This document shows positions 35,101 to 48,707 of a DNA stretch of 64,000 nt, one piece after another; within the stretch, counting starts at the first letter, position 1; every line of letters starts with the position of its first letter. This stretch comes from Nautilus pompilius (taxonomy: Eukaryota; Mollusca; Cephalopoda; Nautilida; Nautilidae). The stretch covers positions 744,001-808,000 of the forward strand of contig JACATO010000632.1 of assembly GCA_018389105.1 (NCBI GenBank), given 5' to 3'. The translations under genes and the position numbers were made by a program. Under the pieces are notes generated by a model that searched no databases, was not told where the DNA came from, and worked only from the letters and a program-made list of their open reading frames with translations.

Positions 35101-38100
35101 GCTATAGGTGTAATTCAGCTCTCATCTAACTGGAATATTTAGTTAGGTCCTGAAGATGCTACATAACAGAGCTTTTGCTGGAACCATCACATGCAACAAA
35201 GAGATGTAGATGGCCTCAATATTGCATTCTGTGCTGAGAATAGTACTTCCAAGGTTGGGATTAGGATGTTAATTCTTACCAGCAATTTTTTTTTATTTTT
35301 TTTTACAAGCATAACAAAATCCTTACTAGAAGTCTTCGTTTTCAGATGTGGGAAGAAAATGAGAGCTCAATGTCTGGTAAAGAAGTTATGCCAAAACAGG
35401 TCAGATCGCAAGAGTCCCCTAGGCAACCAATCACAAAGTAGCACAAGAACAGGTGTGCTTCCATATAATGTTCTCGTGGCCAACCTGATGTAGGTTTTAT
35501 GGTGCTTTTCACAAGGAAATAGTAAAACTTGTTAAATATACATACCAAGAGAGGTTCATTTAAAAATCAAACATTCCCATAGAAAAACATCCTTTAGATT
35601 GGATTTTACTATTAACAGATAAACAATATCATTGGAAAACAAATCAATCTTTTTCATAATGATCTTTCATCCTTATACTATCGAAGAATGTTTAGTTAAT
35701 CAATAAAGTCAGTCAACAATCCTTAACATATAATAAGAGATGTATTAGTTTTAACTTTTGTTGCTTATATCTGTAGCAAACAGACATCTTAAATCAGAGT
35801 ATCACTTCTGACAGGTGAAAGATCCATTTCAATGATATGCAACAAAGTAACAGCTTCTGCATTCTCTCCAGGCCATTTTGCTACTATAGCAGCAAATACT
35901 TGTCTCTGTCACAGTGACCACCTGTATGCAATGACAGTATCAAATCATTTCCTTGGATTTCATAAAGAGCCTTTTAAACCAGTTGTTAAGAGATTTCCAT
36001 AAACTAACAATGTAAGGACCACTGCCAGTTCCTTATCAACAAATGTAGGAAAATATGGCAACTCTCCACAACTTAAACAAACAGCAGGAATCTTCACAGA
36101 CAGTAATGAACTAATCAAAACAACCAGCTGGTAGACCATTCTAAGTCATGTCTTTTCACTACTCCCTATACCATACTCCATGTAGAAGATGCCTAAGGAA
36201 AGCCATTTTAAAGGTTTGCATTAAATGCATGACTTAATCTAAGGAAAGATAGAAAAGAAAAATTCTTCAATCCATGTATGCACTGTAGTTTTTCAAATAA
36301 ATAATTTGCAGAATGCCTAATCATCTCAAAATTACTGGAAAAACAGTTCAAATGTGTCTTATATCCTCTGTATAACATATGAAATAAAAGTTTTTAAAGG
36401 ATTTGTTCGTTTACCCAAGCAAATAGATAAAAGTATATTCTTCAATCAAACGTCATCTTATCCTATTGATTTTCTCAGGTATGATCTTGCAAGAACATCA
36501 TCTGCTGCCTTAGCAACTGAAGTAGACCAACCCATAAATTAATTTAAAAAAAAAAAATGCTTAAATAGCAGAAAACTTATTTAAAAAGTAAAAACGTTTG
36601 CTGGTTGACTGCAGAGGAATGAATACAATCACAAATACTTTATCTGCTGCCAAGTTCCAGAGTCATCAACTCAAACTCTGTAGCCTTAATTACCCCTTAG
36701 CTCGTTAAAGTAATTGTTCATTTACAAATATTCAGTTTAGCTCATTTTTCTAAGATATATCAATTATTTGCAAACAAAAAACTTGTATATATCTGAAGAA
36801 AAAAATACAATAAATCTTTTCTTAATACCAAAAAGTTATTTTAACCTGTTAACTAGGACATTTAATATTTTTGTTGTTGTGTTTTTTTAAAGCTACACAC
36901 ACATCAAGCAAAACCCTGTATTCCCATGGCAACTATTTTTTTTTTCCTTTAGAGTTTAGCACCATAGTTGTTTCTTCACATCACATATATAAGCTATGTG
37001 CTGAGTGTGGATAAAGCTCTGGCTGCTGATAGATGTCAGCAGATGTAGATTATCAACAACGCAGGGATACACACATTCAACAGCTTCAGGACACCACAAG
37101 ATTCTTTTCGCATGTGTGCATCACTTGTCAGGGAAGTTCCAGTATTAATTAAAACTGCCAATAAGCTTCAAATTTCAAAAATCTAAAATTGCTACAAAGC
37201 AATAAGTTAATGGAAGTCAGAGAGAAGAAAATTAGTGGAGATTAAATAGCTAAACAAACAGCTACTTAGCAAGTTGGGTGTCAGGCCAAACAAGATCACC
37301 ACCAGAGCTAATGCCATGTTTACCTGGCTGAAATCAATAGCCAATACCAGAACATTACAGCAGGGCCAAATCAACTGAGTTATACTCTCCTTTAATAGTA
37401 GTTTTATTTTGTGCCTGAAGAAAAGTGGGCCACTAAAAAACCATGTAACGAAACAGGGCACACTTAACAAGGTCAACAATAACAAATGTTAGCCAACAGC
37501 CTACATCAGGCATTTAAATCTCTTTTTTTTTTAAAAAAAAGAAGGCTTTTTATAGTCTCAGTATATGTTTAAAATGCAAAACAATATTTAGTAATTTTAA
37601 AATAAATTCATTTGATAAGTTCATGCATTACATATTTGTATAGTTTTGTGTACACGTCAGAATAATGCACATAAATCTTAGTGTGACTAAGGTTTCATAG
37701 CAGTTACATTTAAGTAATAGATATTAAATTAGCATCTTTTTTTTCTTTTATCTATGGCATAAGATTTTTAGAATTGCCATTATTACCAGCACTTATTTTT
37801 TTCTTCATATGAAGCTTTCCTTTGTGTCAGTTTACATGCTATCAAAGTTCATCTGGTTCTAATAAATTATGAAGTTTACAAACTTCAGAAAAAAAGTGGG
37901 AGTTTAACTGTGTGACAATAAAGACCAGTCATTTTTTTTTTTTACCTGTGGGAAAATACAGTCATGGCCAAAAGTTTAGCATCATCTGAGAAATAATAAT
38001 AATAAAATCTGCCTTCAAATCATGCTCACACAGCCTGACAACGTACCTGTGTCCACCTCATTGTCAGGATTTACAAGGTCTTTCCAGAAATACTATCTGC

Positions 38101-38463
38101 GTGGTAATTTCAAAATGCCACATTTTTTTTTAAATTTTGGCCATTTTCTCATTAAGTATGTTGAAAAATTACAAATCAGTCGCCACTTTGATACATTAAC
38201 GTAACATTATTATGCAAATTCTACTTTATGAAGCAAATTTAGAAAATTCTAAAGCAAAGCAAAAAAAAAAAAAAGGTAATAATAAATAATCAAAATTCCC
38301 ATTTTATAACTGTACTACTTACTGCCAGTCTGCTTTTCCAGTAACTAAATCTGACTTCTTTTCAAGATATCATTAAAATAATTATATAAATATACTTTAA
38401 AATATTGCAACAACATTATTTTCAATTATAATCTGCAAATAGTAGTAATATCAATTAATTGTT

Positions 38464-38655
38464 ACCCTTACCGACATCACTAGCTATGCCATTTGCTACG
38501 CTGGATAAACGTTCACATCAATGAATATAAAGCATAACCAGGGGTTGGCTATATAAACTTACAGGTACTCAGCAATTCTTCTAACCCTGACAAGAATAAA
38601 GGCTATAAGGTGAAATTACTTGTTGAAATCATTGCCATCCTCGGTGTCCACAGAA
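38464..38655 (-). other. Exon-like segment with stops
   Basis: A very good branch point and acceptor (CTTACTAAGATTTTCCTCTTACAG, spanning 38679-38656) leads into VDTEDGNDFNK and a TAA. It is followed by a possible donor at 38569 (CCT/GTAAGT) and another at 38463 (GTCG/GTAAGG). It could be an alternative terminal exon or a non-coding exon on the minus strand. No frame is open across the whole segment. Confidence 0.2.
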
Positions 38656-39580
38656 CTGTAAGAGGAAAATCTTAGTAAGCTGAATGCAGACCAAGACCAT
38701 TACTCATACCAATAATACATACAGGGAGATATAAGAATATTACAAAATATTGGTTGGCCTCACACTACCAATGTATCCTGGGATTTTCTATACACAGCCA
38801 ACATCAATGTGCTAACCCAGCCAGCTCAACCTGAACCCTAATGAAACCTTCAGAAAGAATGGCAACATTGTACATTGCAATCTGCACAGATATACCCCAA
38901 TAGGTTCTGCAATGTCTGAAGAAACCTAATAAAGATGTCAGGTTGTGATTGACTGTTGTTGTGTATACACTTGTTCTAGAATCCAAACAACCCTGTGTTA
39001 CAGCATTACTGTGATTAATTCAACTGTGGTCTCACTTGTGACCACACACCCATAACACATACTATAATATTATGCAAATTTATTAAAAAATTGATAGTGA
39101 CCCAAAACAATATTGCTGCATAACTCCTTTTTGAGAGTGCACATGCAAACATGTTTTTCTTCTTTTAAGGGAGACAAAATGTCTAGATCACCATTTCTGC
39201 AATCAATTGACACTATCGGTTACAAAAAAATATTAAGCAAATCCCTTAAAGGGACAATAATGTCCACGATGTTAACATATGTTATTAAGCATGACTTATC
39301 AAATGCATATGAAAAATAATTATTCTTGTTACTTCATAGATTACCATTGTGTGTGGCTAAGCTATTCTGGAGTGAAATTAGAAACTTTAGTGATCAGATA
39401 AATGTCATACATCATCACCTGTACGCATTAGAAAAGTATCAAAAATTAGGGAAGATCAGTAAAGAAATTATAATCAGACATTCATTTAGAAAACCACAAA
39501 CATCATCACCCTAAATAAAATAGTTATTTAAGCAGTAATACAAAGATCTGTTGTCTATCTACTGTACCGTATCAAATGTT

Positions 39581-39601
39581 TCTCTCTCTCTCTCTCTCTC
39601 A
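39581..39601. repeat. (TC)n microsatellite
   Basis: About ten TC units. Confidence 0.9.
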
Positions 39602-39689
39602 CAGTATTACTGTCATTAACACGTTCCACCCTATAGCAATCACTAGATGCCAAAGTTCTGGAACTTTGCCTCAGTATTTAGTAATACCA

Positions 39690-40015
39690 ACACACAGTCC
39701 CGGCAGCATGGGCAGGCATTGTGGGTCCAAGCCCGCCCACTGAGTGAGCTGTGCCCACCCTCAATGTAACAACCCCCTCACTTTATGCAAAGCAGCCCGG
39801 CCAACTCTGCCCTCGTAAATCTCTCATTGGGCCTATAGCCGAGCTGGCTAGTGTGCATCCGTCCAAAGTCACTGTCCAGTCCTTGTGGCATGCTACTACA
39901 GGCATCATGGAGGAGTCTTTTAGTTGCAGCTCCCAATGGCTAATGCCAATGGGAGCGTGGCTCGATTGCATCAGATCTACTGTGGTAACAGTTTGAATTC
40001 TGGTCCCCATCTTTC
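39690..40015 (+). repeat. SINE-like patch
   Basis: This GC-rich island in AT-rich DNA holds a tRNA-like A-box match (TAGCCGAGCTGG near 39837), a second one (GTGGCTCGATTG near 39957), and a B-box-like AGTTTGAATTCTGG near 39990. The second A-box and the B-box have tRNA-like spacing. A short hairpin (GCTCCCAATGG / CCAATGGGAGC) lies at about 39930-39957. A second copy would be needed to confirm a SINE; I saw none in this window. Confidence 0.3.
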
Positions 40016-43000
40016 TATTATGATTTTTCTTATGTTGCTTTAAACAAATCATTGATAATATCAACCAGGCAATTAACCCAATGCACTCATCTTTGCTCCT
40101 TAATAATGGCTTCATTTGATCTAAAAGAAAGTTGTCAAGCCCAGGACAAAAAAGGTTACCACAATCCTTAAAAAATGTTACTGTCAGATTTGATCCAAAG
40201 TCTCAAAATTTCCCTATTCAGTACAACTATGAACCTATATCTTTTAAGAATGAATAACTCTGGAAGCCAACCAACCAAACAAATACAGAACAGAAACACA
40301 GTCCAATAAAAGTATTTATTGACCTTTGGCCTTTGTTATGTATTAACACATTTCCTTCAGTTCAAGTGGTGGCCCTGAGCAGAGTCAGGGGTAGAACTAT
40401 CACCCACAACCTACTGAGATGATCATGACTGTTTCAGAAGGCAGGAAGCATCCGCATCAATAAATGGACCTATGACATAAACAGTGAATTTAGTTCCAGC
40501 CTACATTTTTACAGGTAATAGATGGATCAGCACATAAGAGAGAATTTTCTCCCACAGCTAAAGAGTTGTTCTACTAGATACTGCTTTCCTGGGCATAACA
40601 TGAAATTGCATCTTGACACACACTGCATATGCCAAAGGAGTGATGTATGCATAGGGCTGAGACAGTGTAAGTTAATAACCAAGAATGAACTCTCTTCATT
40701 TATAATGATTGATTCACTGAGCGGTTGTTACTCACACTGCTAGGGAATAATGGATAACATCAAATACGACAGGCCAACAAAGACACTTTTGCAATTAACA
40801 TAATCCGTTCATTCCCTGGAGTATAATAATAAACAAGACACTTCTCTCTTTTTTTTAATAACTGAAAACACTTCTTTTCCTACTGTGGTAAATGTTTTCA
40901 AATAAAATTTGACAGTCGTTTTAAGGCAAAGATCCAGAAAAAAACTATTACTGTACTTTACAGTGAGAGTATGAATGCTATTAAGACAATGGATTACTTG
41001 AAGTAAAACTATATAATTAAATGTTGGTTAAAAAATAAATTAAAAAATGAGATAAGTTCAGTTAGTTTCACTACAGGAAGTATGAACAATGGCCAATTTC
41101 ATCAAAGCACAACAGAGAAAACACAGAATTCAGTTTCTAATTAAATTCAATCAAATAATCACCACCTACAATTTGCCATTTTCCAATCAGACCACTTTCA
41201 CATTTTTGGAACTTTTCATTTACTTCATGAAACAGTTTAAGACCAATTAACCATGCCCATATTATTCTTCCTTTGAGAACATTGGCGATCAGTCTAGCCC
41301 AGGTATCAACAATTGACTATAGACATCCATCTTGTTTTTCCACAAATCTTCAATCCAAGGCACACCGTTCTTTCCATCCACCCACAAATAGATGCATGCT
41401 CATCTCTTCTGACTTCTTTGCAAAGCAATTGATTCATGCAAAAATTACTCATTTCAGCCACACCCTCAGTTACTGTAGTCGGCAGCTGAATGTGTGCTGC
41501 TTCTCTCTCATTATTTGTTTTCTGTAAATATTTGATTACTTTGCTTTTTTTCCCTATGAATGTCAATGCCTTTCTTTCTCTTTGAAATCAATGTAGAATT
41601 TCTAACTGTTCATCATTGCTTTTATCTTCACTTTCATTGCCATTTGCACTTCTGTCCAATAAATCAGCTGGATTCATTTCCGAGTTCAGTGAATCACCAA
41701 TTTCCGACTTTTGACTTCATGCCTTTTACTCATTCTGTCTTTTCTGCAGACTTCAACCATTACGTACCTATCTAATCAGAAAGTTTCAGCAGCGAAACCT
41801 AGATCTACTATTAGAGGATACACGGTGAGCGCACACACACACAAATTCCTTTTCCTCTTTTTATTCAATTTTATAAATTTTGGATTGCTCTAGTCTTAAA
41901 AATCTGTCTCAATCAAATTTGTACCAAGTAAAGCAGCTAGCTATGTAAACATTAACACGCAACAAAGAATCTGCTATGCATTTCTTTAATACTACTTAGC
42001 TGTGTTGTATTTACATGATTTTTCAATATATCGAGGATAAGACATTATTAAATTATTAATGCAAAGTTCTTGCTTCAAGAAATATTAATTTTGTTGGATT
42101 TCCTGCATTATTATTATTATTATAAATTTTTTTTCCACAGGAAAGGGAAGTGGTAAACTAGTCAGTCAGTGTGTGTGTGAACCATTCACTACGTGTTGCA
42201 GAAAGCCATACAAGTTTTATCACTGGATCTAACCTTGGTGGCCAACAATTTTTCCAACTGTGAACCCTAAGAGGACTGTGTTCAACACAAACCCTGTAGC
42301 AAGATAAGATCCAACCCTTCTCCAATAATCTTACATTCCAGTTCTTACCCACTGACTTTTATCAGTTGCATCTAAGCTCAAGGATAGATTATTATTAAAT
42401 GGAGATTTTAAAATATATCAGTACCTATTATTTTCATTTATTAAATTTATATCCAACAATCAGCTCTAAAAGCAACAGTAATCAACTAAAATCAGAACTA
42501 AACAAAATTTAAAGTGGAAATCAATTAACGACATGATTGTGATTGCAGTTTGCATAGTAATCCTCTGTATGCAGCCATTAGCATGATTATGTTGTTGCAT
42601 AACAGAGCTCTCAGGCTGACATCATATCCAACCAGGTTTTCATTAAAGAGTCTGCTAGAAGTTGTAAAATCTGTTATTCGTAACCTCGAGTACCCGAATT
42701 TTAATAAATAAAATCCCTGAAAAAACAAGAACAGGTAATAATTAAATTAAGTAATTTCCCACAGTGCATCATTCAGACATTGTAAACCAACTCTAAAATT
42801 ATAGGTGCAGTAGAAATATAAATTTAACATAGTTACCAGAAAATAAATAGTCCAGGCTAGTTAGCTGAATGTAACAATGTAATTGCATGCAGTCCAACAA
42901 ACATCCAGCATGTGTAGGACATTATAAAGCCAATGACAATGAAACAGATATCATGTATTATTTCCCCATACTGCTACCACAACACCTGTGCTATTTCACA

Positions 43001-44826
43001 CACACATTATACCAAGTCCTAATGATATTATCAGGTGAATAAAGAGATTGTTTATATCTGCATGACATACATATATAGTCAAGTCATCGATGTGATAACG
43101 TTCTATTTCAGATATGTGCCTTAGATTCTGATAGCAGACAGAAAGAATTATTGCTTTACTGTAAGCAATAATAAACAAGATTTAATATTAGCTTTGAGAG
43201 CAAAAATCAAAATGTAAACAAAATAAAAACCTAAAAAAACAAACAAACAAACAATAGTTTTAAATCAATATTCATTGATTTGCTGTGTGACAAGAGGGAA
43301 TCAGAAATCCATTTTTATTGCTTTTCATTATCTTGCTAAATTGTCCTGGTATTTTTCAGTGAATAACTTTTTCATTTTGCGATAAATATTTCAGAAAATT
43401 GCATTTTATCTCTTTTCTGGTTAAAACAACCTCCCACCTATTTTTTGCATCATTTCATTTACACTAACCCCATGATCAATGGGTAGCTCTTTCCCCACCC
43501 AACTAACACTGTTGTATACCAAGAAGAGCAGACATCAGCTGACATCACAATATTTCTGATCTCAAACAAAACAGAAAGAAAGGAATAATAAACTTGAATG
43601 AATCAACAGCAACAGTTGGTGCATGTGCACTTTAATTATAATCCTGGAGAAAAGACAAATCTTTCATTTGGAATCCTAGGCCAGGAGAATACCAAGTTTT
43701 AGCTCTCTGGTACCAAACAGCATCCCTAACCATAACCCTCTTCCACACATACCCAAATGTACCGATGTTATTTTGGTTCTTTGAACAACATATTTCTTAA
43801 ACAACTCGACAAAATGAAGCAGGAATGACTGTTACACAGCCAGACGACAATACCTGCAAACCATCAGCCCTCAAGTTTTTCTTCGGTTACCTGGAATTTT
43901 GCATCGGTATTTTTAATAAAAACTTTCCCAAAAAAAAAAAAAAAACCACCACCAGAAACTAGAGGGTTGGTTCAGACATTTCCCAAAACCTTATTAGTAG
44001 CCGCTACATTTCAATAATCATTCCCCATCACCATCATCAAGAATTAGTTTTGTGAACTGTCTTACCATGTGGTAAGTTGCAGTTCATATTTTCTAAACCT
44101 CCTGTTCTTGTTTCAAAAATATACAGTTCATTTAAGTAAAAAAAAATAAAATAAATAAATATTACATATATATATATATATAAATCTTCCTTTTCTGATG
44201 CTTGAGTCTAAAAATAAATCTTTATGAAATAAAATACTCTGGACCAGTCAATGAATTGTCATAGATTATATAATTAGATATTTGAAATAAAAAGGAAAGC
44301 AATGTCTAATTTGCTAAGTATTAAAGAATACATCCCTTCCAGATGGAATCTACCTTTTAACAACTTTAGATTATAGTATCTAAGATCAACAGCAAAATGA
44401 CTAAAGTCTTGAGAGAATAAAACTGATTCTAAAGATAAAGGTAATAGTCCACAATCATAGGCTAAACAGAAGCAACTGTTCAGAGGGCCACACTCTGGTA
44501 AAATAGCTATTACCTACACTAGATTTCATATTTTAATGTGCACATTAAAAAAGACACAGATGTTTTATTAATGTTAGTTTACAGCTTTTCAAAATTTGCT
44601 GGCAATCTGTTTTCATTATATCTATTAAATAAATATTCACCAATATCATCAGAAGAGTTTGACACACAAAAAAGAACAGATAGCTTTAATGCAATGAGCT
44701 TAACCATGTTCTTGTTTTACACTCCCAGTTGCAGATCATTTTCTCCTTTGAAATAGATTACTGAATACCATCATTAAAATCAGTGACTGAAACAATGGAT
44801 CTAAAGACCCTGACCTCTGTACTTAC

Positions 44827-44866
44827 CTACATCGCTGATTCTATTCATATATTTTACTGACTTTAG
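44827..44866 (-). CDS. Exon candidate LKSVKYMNRISDV, unidentified
   Basis: The strong donor GATGTAG/GTAAGTAC ends a frame reading LKSVKYMNRISDV. If entered at the acceptor GGTGGCAG it is a 40-nt exon, phase 0 in and phase 1 out. Alternatively an ATG at 44881-44879, directly preceded by an in-frame TAA, makes it a first coding exon, MPGWQLKSVKYMNRISDV. In that form its phase-1 exit would join the ataxin-7 exon at 26429 in frame. No family is recognised. Confidence 0.25.
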
Positions 44867-47800
44867 CTGCCACCCAGGCATTTATTGGTACTCTTCTAAA
44901 GGCATGAAGCACTTGCCAAAAAACATCTCAAATGGCCAAGTTTATGAATAAAAAAGACCTAATACAGCAAAAACACATCAAGTGGTGGATCTCCTACAAT
45001 CACCATGTGCCATTTAAATACAGCACATCATGTAATCAGTGATGTGATAATGACATACCAAAAAAAAGGGGGGGACTTTCCAAAGTATTATTCCATAAAA
45101 ACATATCCTGCCAACGATATAGGGACGCAATGCAAGTACACAAGTAGGGAAATGGTTCCGGTAAAACATCAGCTAAACTGAAATATCTCACTTTCATATC
45201 TACATTTTCAGTATACACGTGTTGAAATAATACTAAAGAGGGTGACGTATTTGTTTATTGGCAATGTTTAAAAATGTAAACAAATGGGTGTTTTTTTTTT
45301 ACACTTAAGCTGTGGTGCACATAAACATACGCAGCATCATTTTGGGAGAAGTCAGGTGGCTGAATGAAGCACCTGAGTCCATCCATGCCAGCCTTTGTAT
45401 CTGACCCACCATGGATACCCCATGTCCTTGACCTCTTGCAGTGAACCCAGGAATAAACTGTGAAAATTTGACCATATGGAAAGTAATGAAGAAACTTATA
45501 GAACTGACTGATGAAAGTGCTGAAGAAGCAGAGTTATCAACTGGGGAATCAGCAAGTGATGTATTAGAAGGATGTGATATAAGCAGTGGGAGTGCATTTG
45601 ATGGCTATTTACCATTAGTGTGATATCTGTACACACACCATGTTATAGGCCTCCTACATTGTGTTGGCATAACAGATATGAGTGAAGTGCCAATTCATGA
45701 CTGTAATATGCTCAGGAAATGAACTTTCACACTTCACCAAACAAACAAAAAGGTAGATATATGATTTTATTTTACATTTTTCCTATTTCTGCACACATCT
45801 TTAATTCTGTAAGGGAAAAAAAAATTTTTTTTTGCGGATATGGTGGTGTTGTGGATTATGATTGTCACAGCTTAAAGGTTAATGCTTGGAGAGGAGGGCT
45901 GTTGTGAGTGTGGGCATTAGAAATTTAACAAATATAGAGTATTTAATTATTCTAATATGCATGGTGAATGCTGTTTTTTTTTTTTTTTTTTAATGCTACT
46001 AGGGGTAATTTTCTCTTCTGAAAAGTTTAGATTACAGACACCTGACATACAATATAATTCTCTTTGGTCAAAAAAAAAAAAAAAACCTGTGGTAAGACAG
46101 ACCAGAGATTATGTTAAGCCAGTCTAACAATTTGTGAACCAGATTTCTTGAGCCCATTTAAACCAACATTCTGGATTCTGAGAGAGGAAGACTTTAGCTA
46201 AATCAAAACAAAATAGACAGACAGATGGTTCTGAATGAACCAATAAAGCAGTTTCTTTTATTTTAAAGGAATCTACTATAGGATTTATTATTTACAGGTA
46301 CTCTTCCTGCAGTAATTGCTGTTTTTTTTTTAAGCCTCATTCCCAAACAAAAGGTATTATCATCTTCTTGTAAGTCAATTGTTAGAGGGTACAAAGTTTA
46401 TCGTGGCTTACCACCACCACCAAATCATCCCTTGCTGGTGCATCTTATAAACTGGAAAATGAATCAGTCTTTCACCAGATATTTTTTGAGAGAGAGAGAG
46501 AGGGAGATGGAGAGAGAGGGGGAGATGGAAGAGGGGGAGATGGAGAGAGAGAGAGAGATGCAACAATCAAGGGTGGGAAGGAAAAAAAAATCATTAAGTG
46601 GATATAATGGAGATTTCTCACTTCATTTTGATATTTAACTATAGAATAGAAGGAAGGTATTTAAAGTAATTGTACTCCAATTTGGAAAATGGCCAGCAAT
46701 ACAAACAATTCAAGGGATCATGGATGAGATATAAACATTACAAGAGAAGTCAACAACTTTAAATATATTTTAAAAAAACTATTTGTTTGTTTCAACTTTC
46801 TTTTTTTTTTTTTTGCACTGGCCAAAAGAGGAAGAGGTAACGCAAAATATCATAGTAGTTAAAACAGACCATTTAAATTATCAAAATCTAGAACTCCAAT
46901 GATTAAACTTGCTAATGAGAATTCTGAGTTTGATTCTTGATTCGTATCAAAATCTAGTCTGATTACATCAGGTTAGATAAAAGCAATTTCATGCTTCAAG
47001 AATCATCTTAACACAATCTAACCCACACTAAGATAGAAAGGACTGAGGTTATAGTGGGAGAAGGGAAAAAAGGAGGGTGTTTGTTAATCTCCATTTGGCT
47101 TTATATAAGCTTTTTCCTTTAGCCAATACTCATCATTAGGTTCCTAATCTTCCCCCTTTTCCCACAAGGCTCTTCTTATCCCAGGTTCTACTCTCCATTG
47201 TTGGCTTCCAACCACCATAATTTCAAGTGCTGAATCCCTCCCAGATCTCTAATTCCTGAAGCTATTCTTCATCATTAGCTCCAGAGGTATCACATGTAGG
47301 TGGCCAGTCCTGTGAACTTTTCGATCTAGATGAAGTTTGTGGGATGGATTTATCTAATGTATTAAGGAGGTGAGACATGCACCTGCTTCAAATAACAACA
47401 AAATAATGTACTATAAAAAAAATTAGTACACAAGTTGGAAGAAAAGGACAATGAATTCTAAAAATACATTACTAACTACAAGAGATTTCACAACCAGAAT
47501 CTTTAAGTGCCTGATTAGCGTTAGATGGTGGTTCTAGGTACATACAACATAGAAGTAACATCTGCAACTTGGGAAATTAAAATTTTAAAAAAAAAAAAAA
47601 AATGTTGAACATGATGCAGGAATGAGGGGTGGGGGGGGGGGCCCAAGGTCTATTATTGTTGTTGATGCTGCTGTGATCTATAGTGAACACTGACCAAAAC
47701 TCCCTCTGTAGCAGGGTCTTTACAGAGAGCAAAAGTGGCATATCAAATAAGAGAGAGAAACCTGAAGCATACATGACAAGGGATCAGTGGTGCCATCAAT

Positions 47801-48630
47801 CAACGTCAACCACTAACCTGTAGTAGTAGACCCAAACAAATGTAGTGTAATAATGACTCATGCCCTGGAAATCTTAGCTAACTAAAATTGCCTAGTACTG
47901 GTCTGTCCACTGTACACTGTCAATGTAACCACCTATGTTTATCTCTTTTTGTTTTCTTTCCTTAATTGGCTAAGGGTCGTGGTACAGATTACCTAACATT
48001 TCCTAAGGCCATCATATATTGATTAAGGATAAAACAGAGAAGCCATTTTATTTGGTAAGATTATTATAATAATGTTGCAAGTGGTAACAATTACTTATAA
48101 TGAATAATCAATTTAGTTTACTTGGGACTAATGAGAGAATTAAAAAAATAAAGAAACAAATACAGACTTTTCTTTTTTTAGCTATATGATCCCAGAGAGA
48201 GAAAAGAAGCCCCACTTGTTTACAAAAACTAGGAGATGTCTATCAAGATTATAAAAAAAAGAAACATGATATAAAAATATACCACTTGGTATGTAAGTAA
48301 GAAACCGAAACCTGCACAGTGCAGTCTCCCTCCCAGCAAAACAGAATGTAACTCAATGAAAACATGAGAGAAATAAGTCTTTCAAATATAAATAGACAAT
48401 ACAGGAAAGTGTTGAGGTAAAGGTTAAAATAGTGACAGGAGAAAGCATCACTGGAAAAATGTGATCTTGTGTTGAACAACAACAAAGGAATGTTTGAGTT
48501 CATCTCCTCATATTTCTGTACACATCACCTTACTTACCTACTATCGTAAATGAACGCAATAATCCAAATGGCTGCTAATAGCATAAGGTGAATACTATAA
48601 CAACAATCACACTCATCTCTGCCTACCTAC
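44867..48630. other. Non-coding stretch
   Basis: Purine-rich low-complexity sequence at 46489-46560 ((GA)n with GGAGATGG units) and a poly-T run near 45974. A plus-strand frame at 45441-45623 (LIELTDESAEEAELS, acidic) has an acceptor-like CTCTTGCAG in front but no recognised family. Confidence 0.45.
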
Positions 48631-48707
48631 CTTGTGTGCATTGCTATGATGTGAAGCCCTCCCTGCCAGCGCTTGATGAAACTGATACTCTAAATATTCC
48701 ATTAATT
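48631..48707 (-). CDS. Exon candidate LMEYLEYQFHQAL, unidentified
   Basis: The acceptor is TCTTTTCAAACAG and the donor is CACAAG/GTAGGTAGG. The 77 nt enter in phase 1 (AA) and leave in phase 0, reading LMEYLEYQFHQALAGRASHH and SNAHK. It also contains an ATG at 48702-48700 with an in-frame TAG upstream, so it could be a first coding exon. The residues are helical and protein-like. The phases match the 28-nt candidate at 62627-62654 before it and the candidate at 44827-44866 after it. I do not recognise the protein. Confidence 0.35.

Larger units (their letters stand above)
26430..44826 (-). other. Long non-coding stretch upstream of the ataxin-7 exons
   Basis: Probably a very long 5' intron. 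I searched on the minus strand for the family zinc finger (CxxC, KPQA, HxxxRH), using YTG-NGG-YTT for KPQ and donor-adjacent His codons, and found no match. The stretch contains microsatellites at 30107-30129, 31820-31839 and 39581-39601, a CpG patch near 34.8-35.0 kb, exon-like segments at 26930-27070 and 38464-38655, LINE-like debris near 28.9 kb and a SINE-like patch at 39.7-40.0 kb. Confidence 0.5.

Noticed and set aside
37963-38010. CAGTCATGGCCAAAAGTTT, similar to ends of some Tc1-type elements
   Set aside because: I could not find a matching inverted end or coding remnant nearby.
38821-38875. CxxC followed by His at zinc-finger spacing on the minus strand
   Set aside because: The frame contains a TGA between the His and the Cys pair and has no donor, so it is not the missing ataxin-7 finger.
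39783-40115. 110-codon minus-strand ORF
   Set aside because: It covers the SINE-like patch and has no domain; it looks like a by-product of higher GC.
45441-45623. Acidic 60-codon plus-strand ORF
   Set aside because: No family resemblance, and low-complexity acidic composition can arise by chance.
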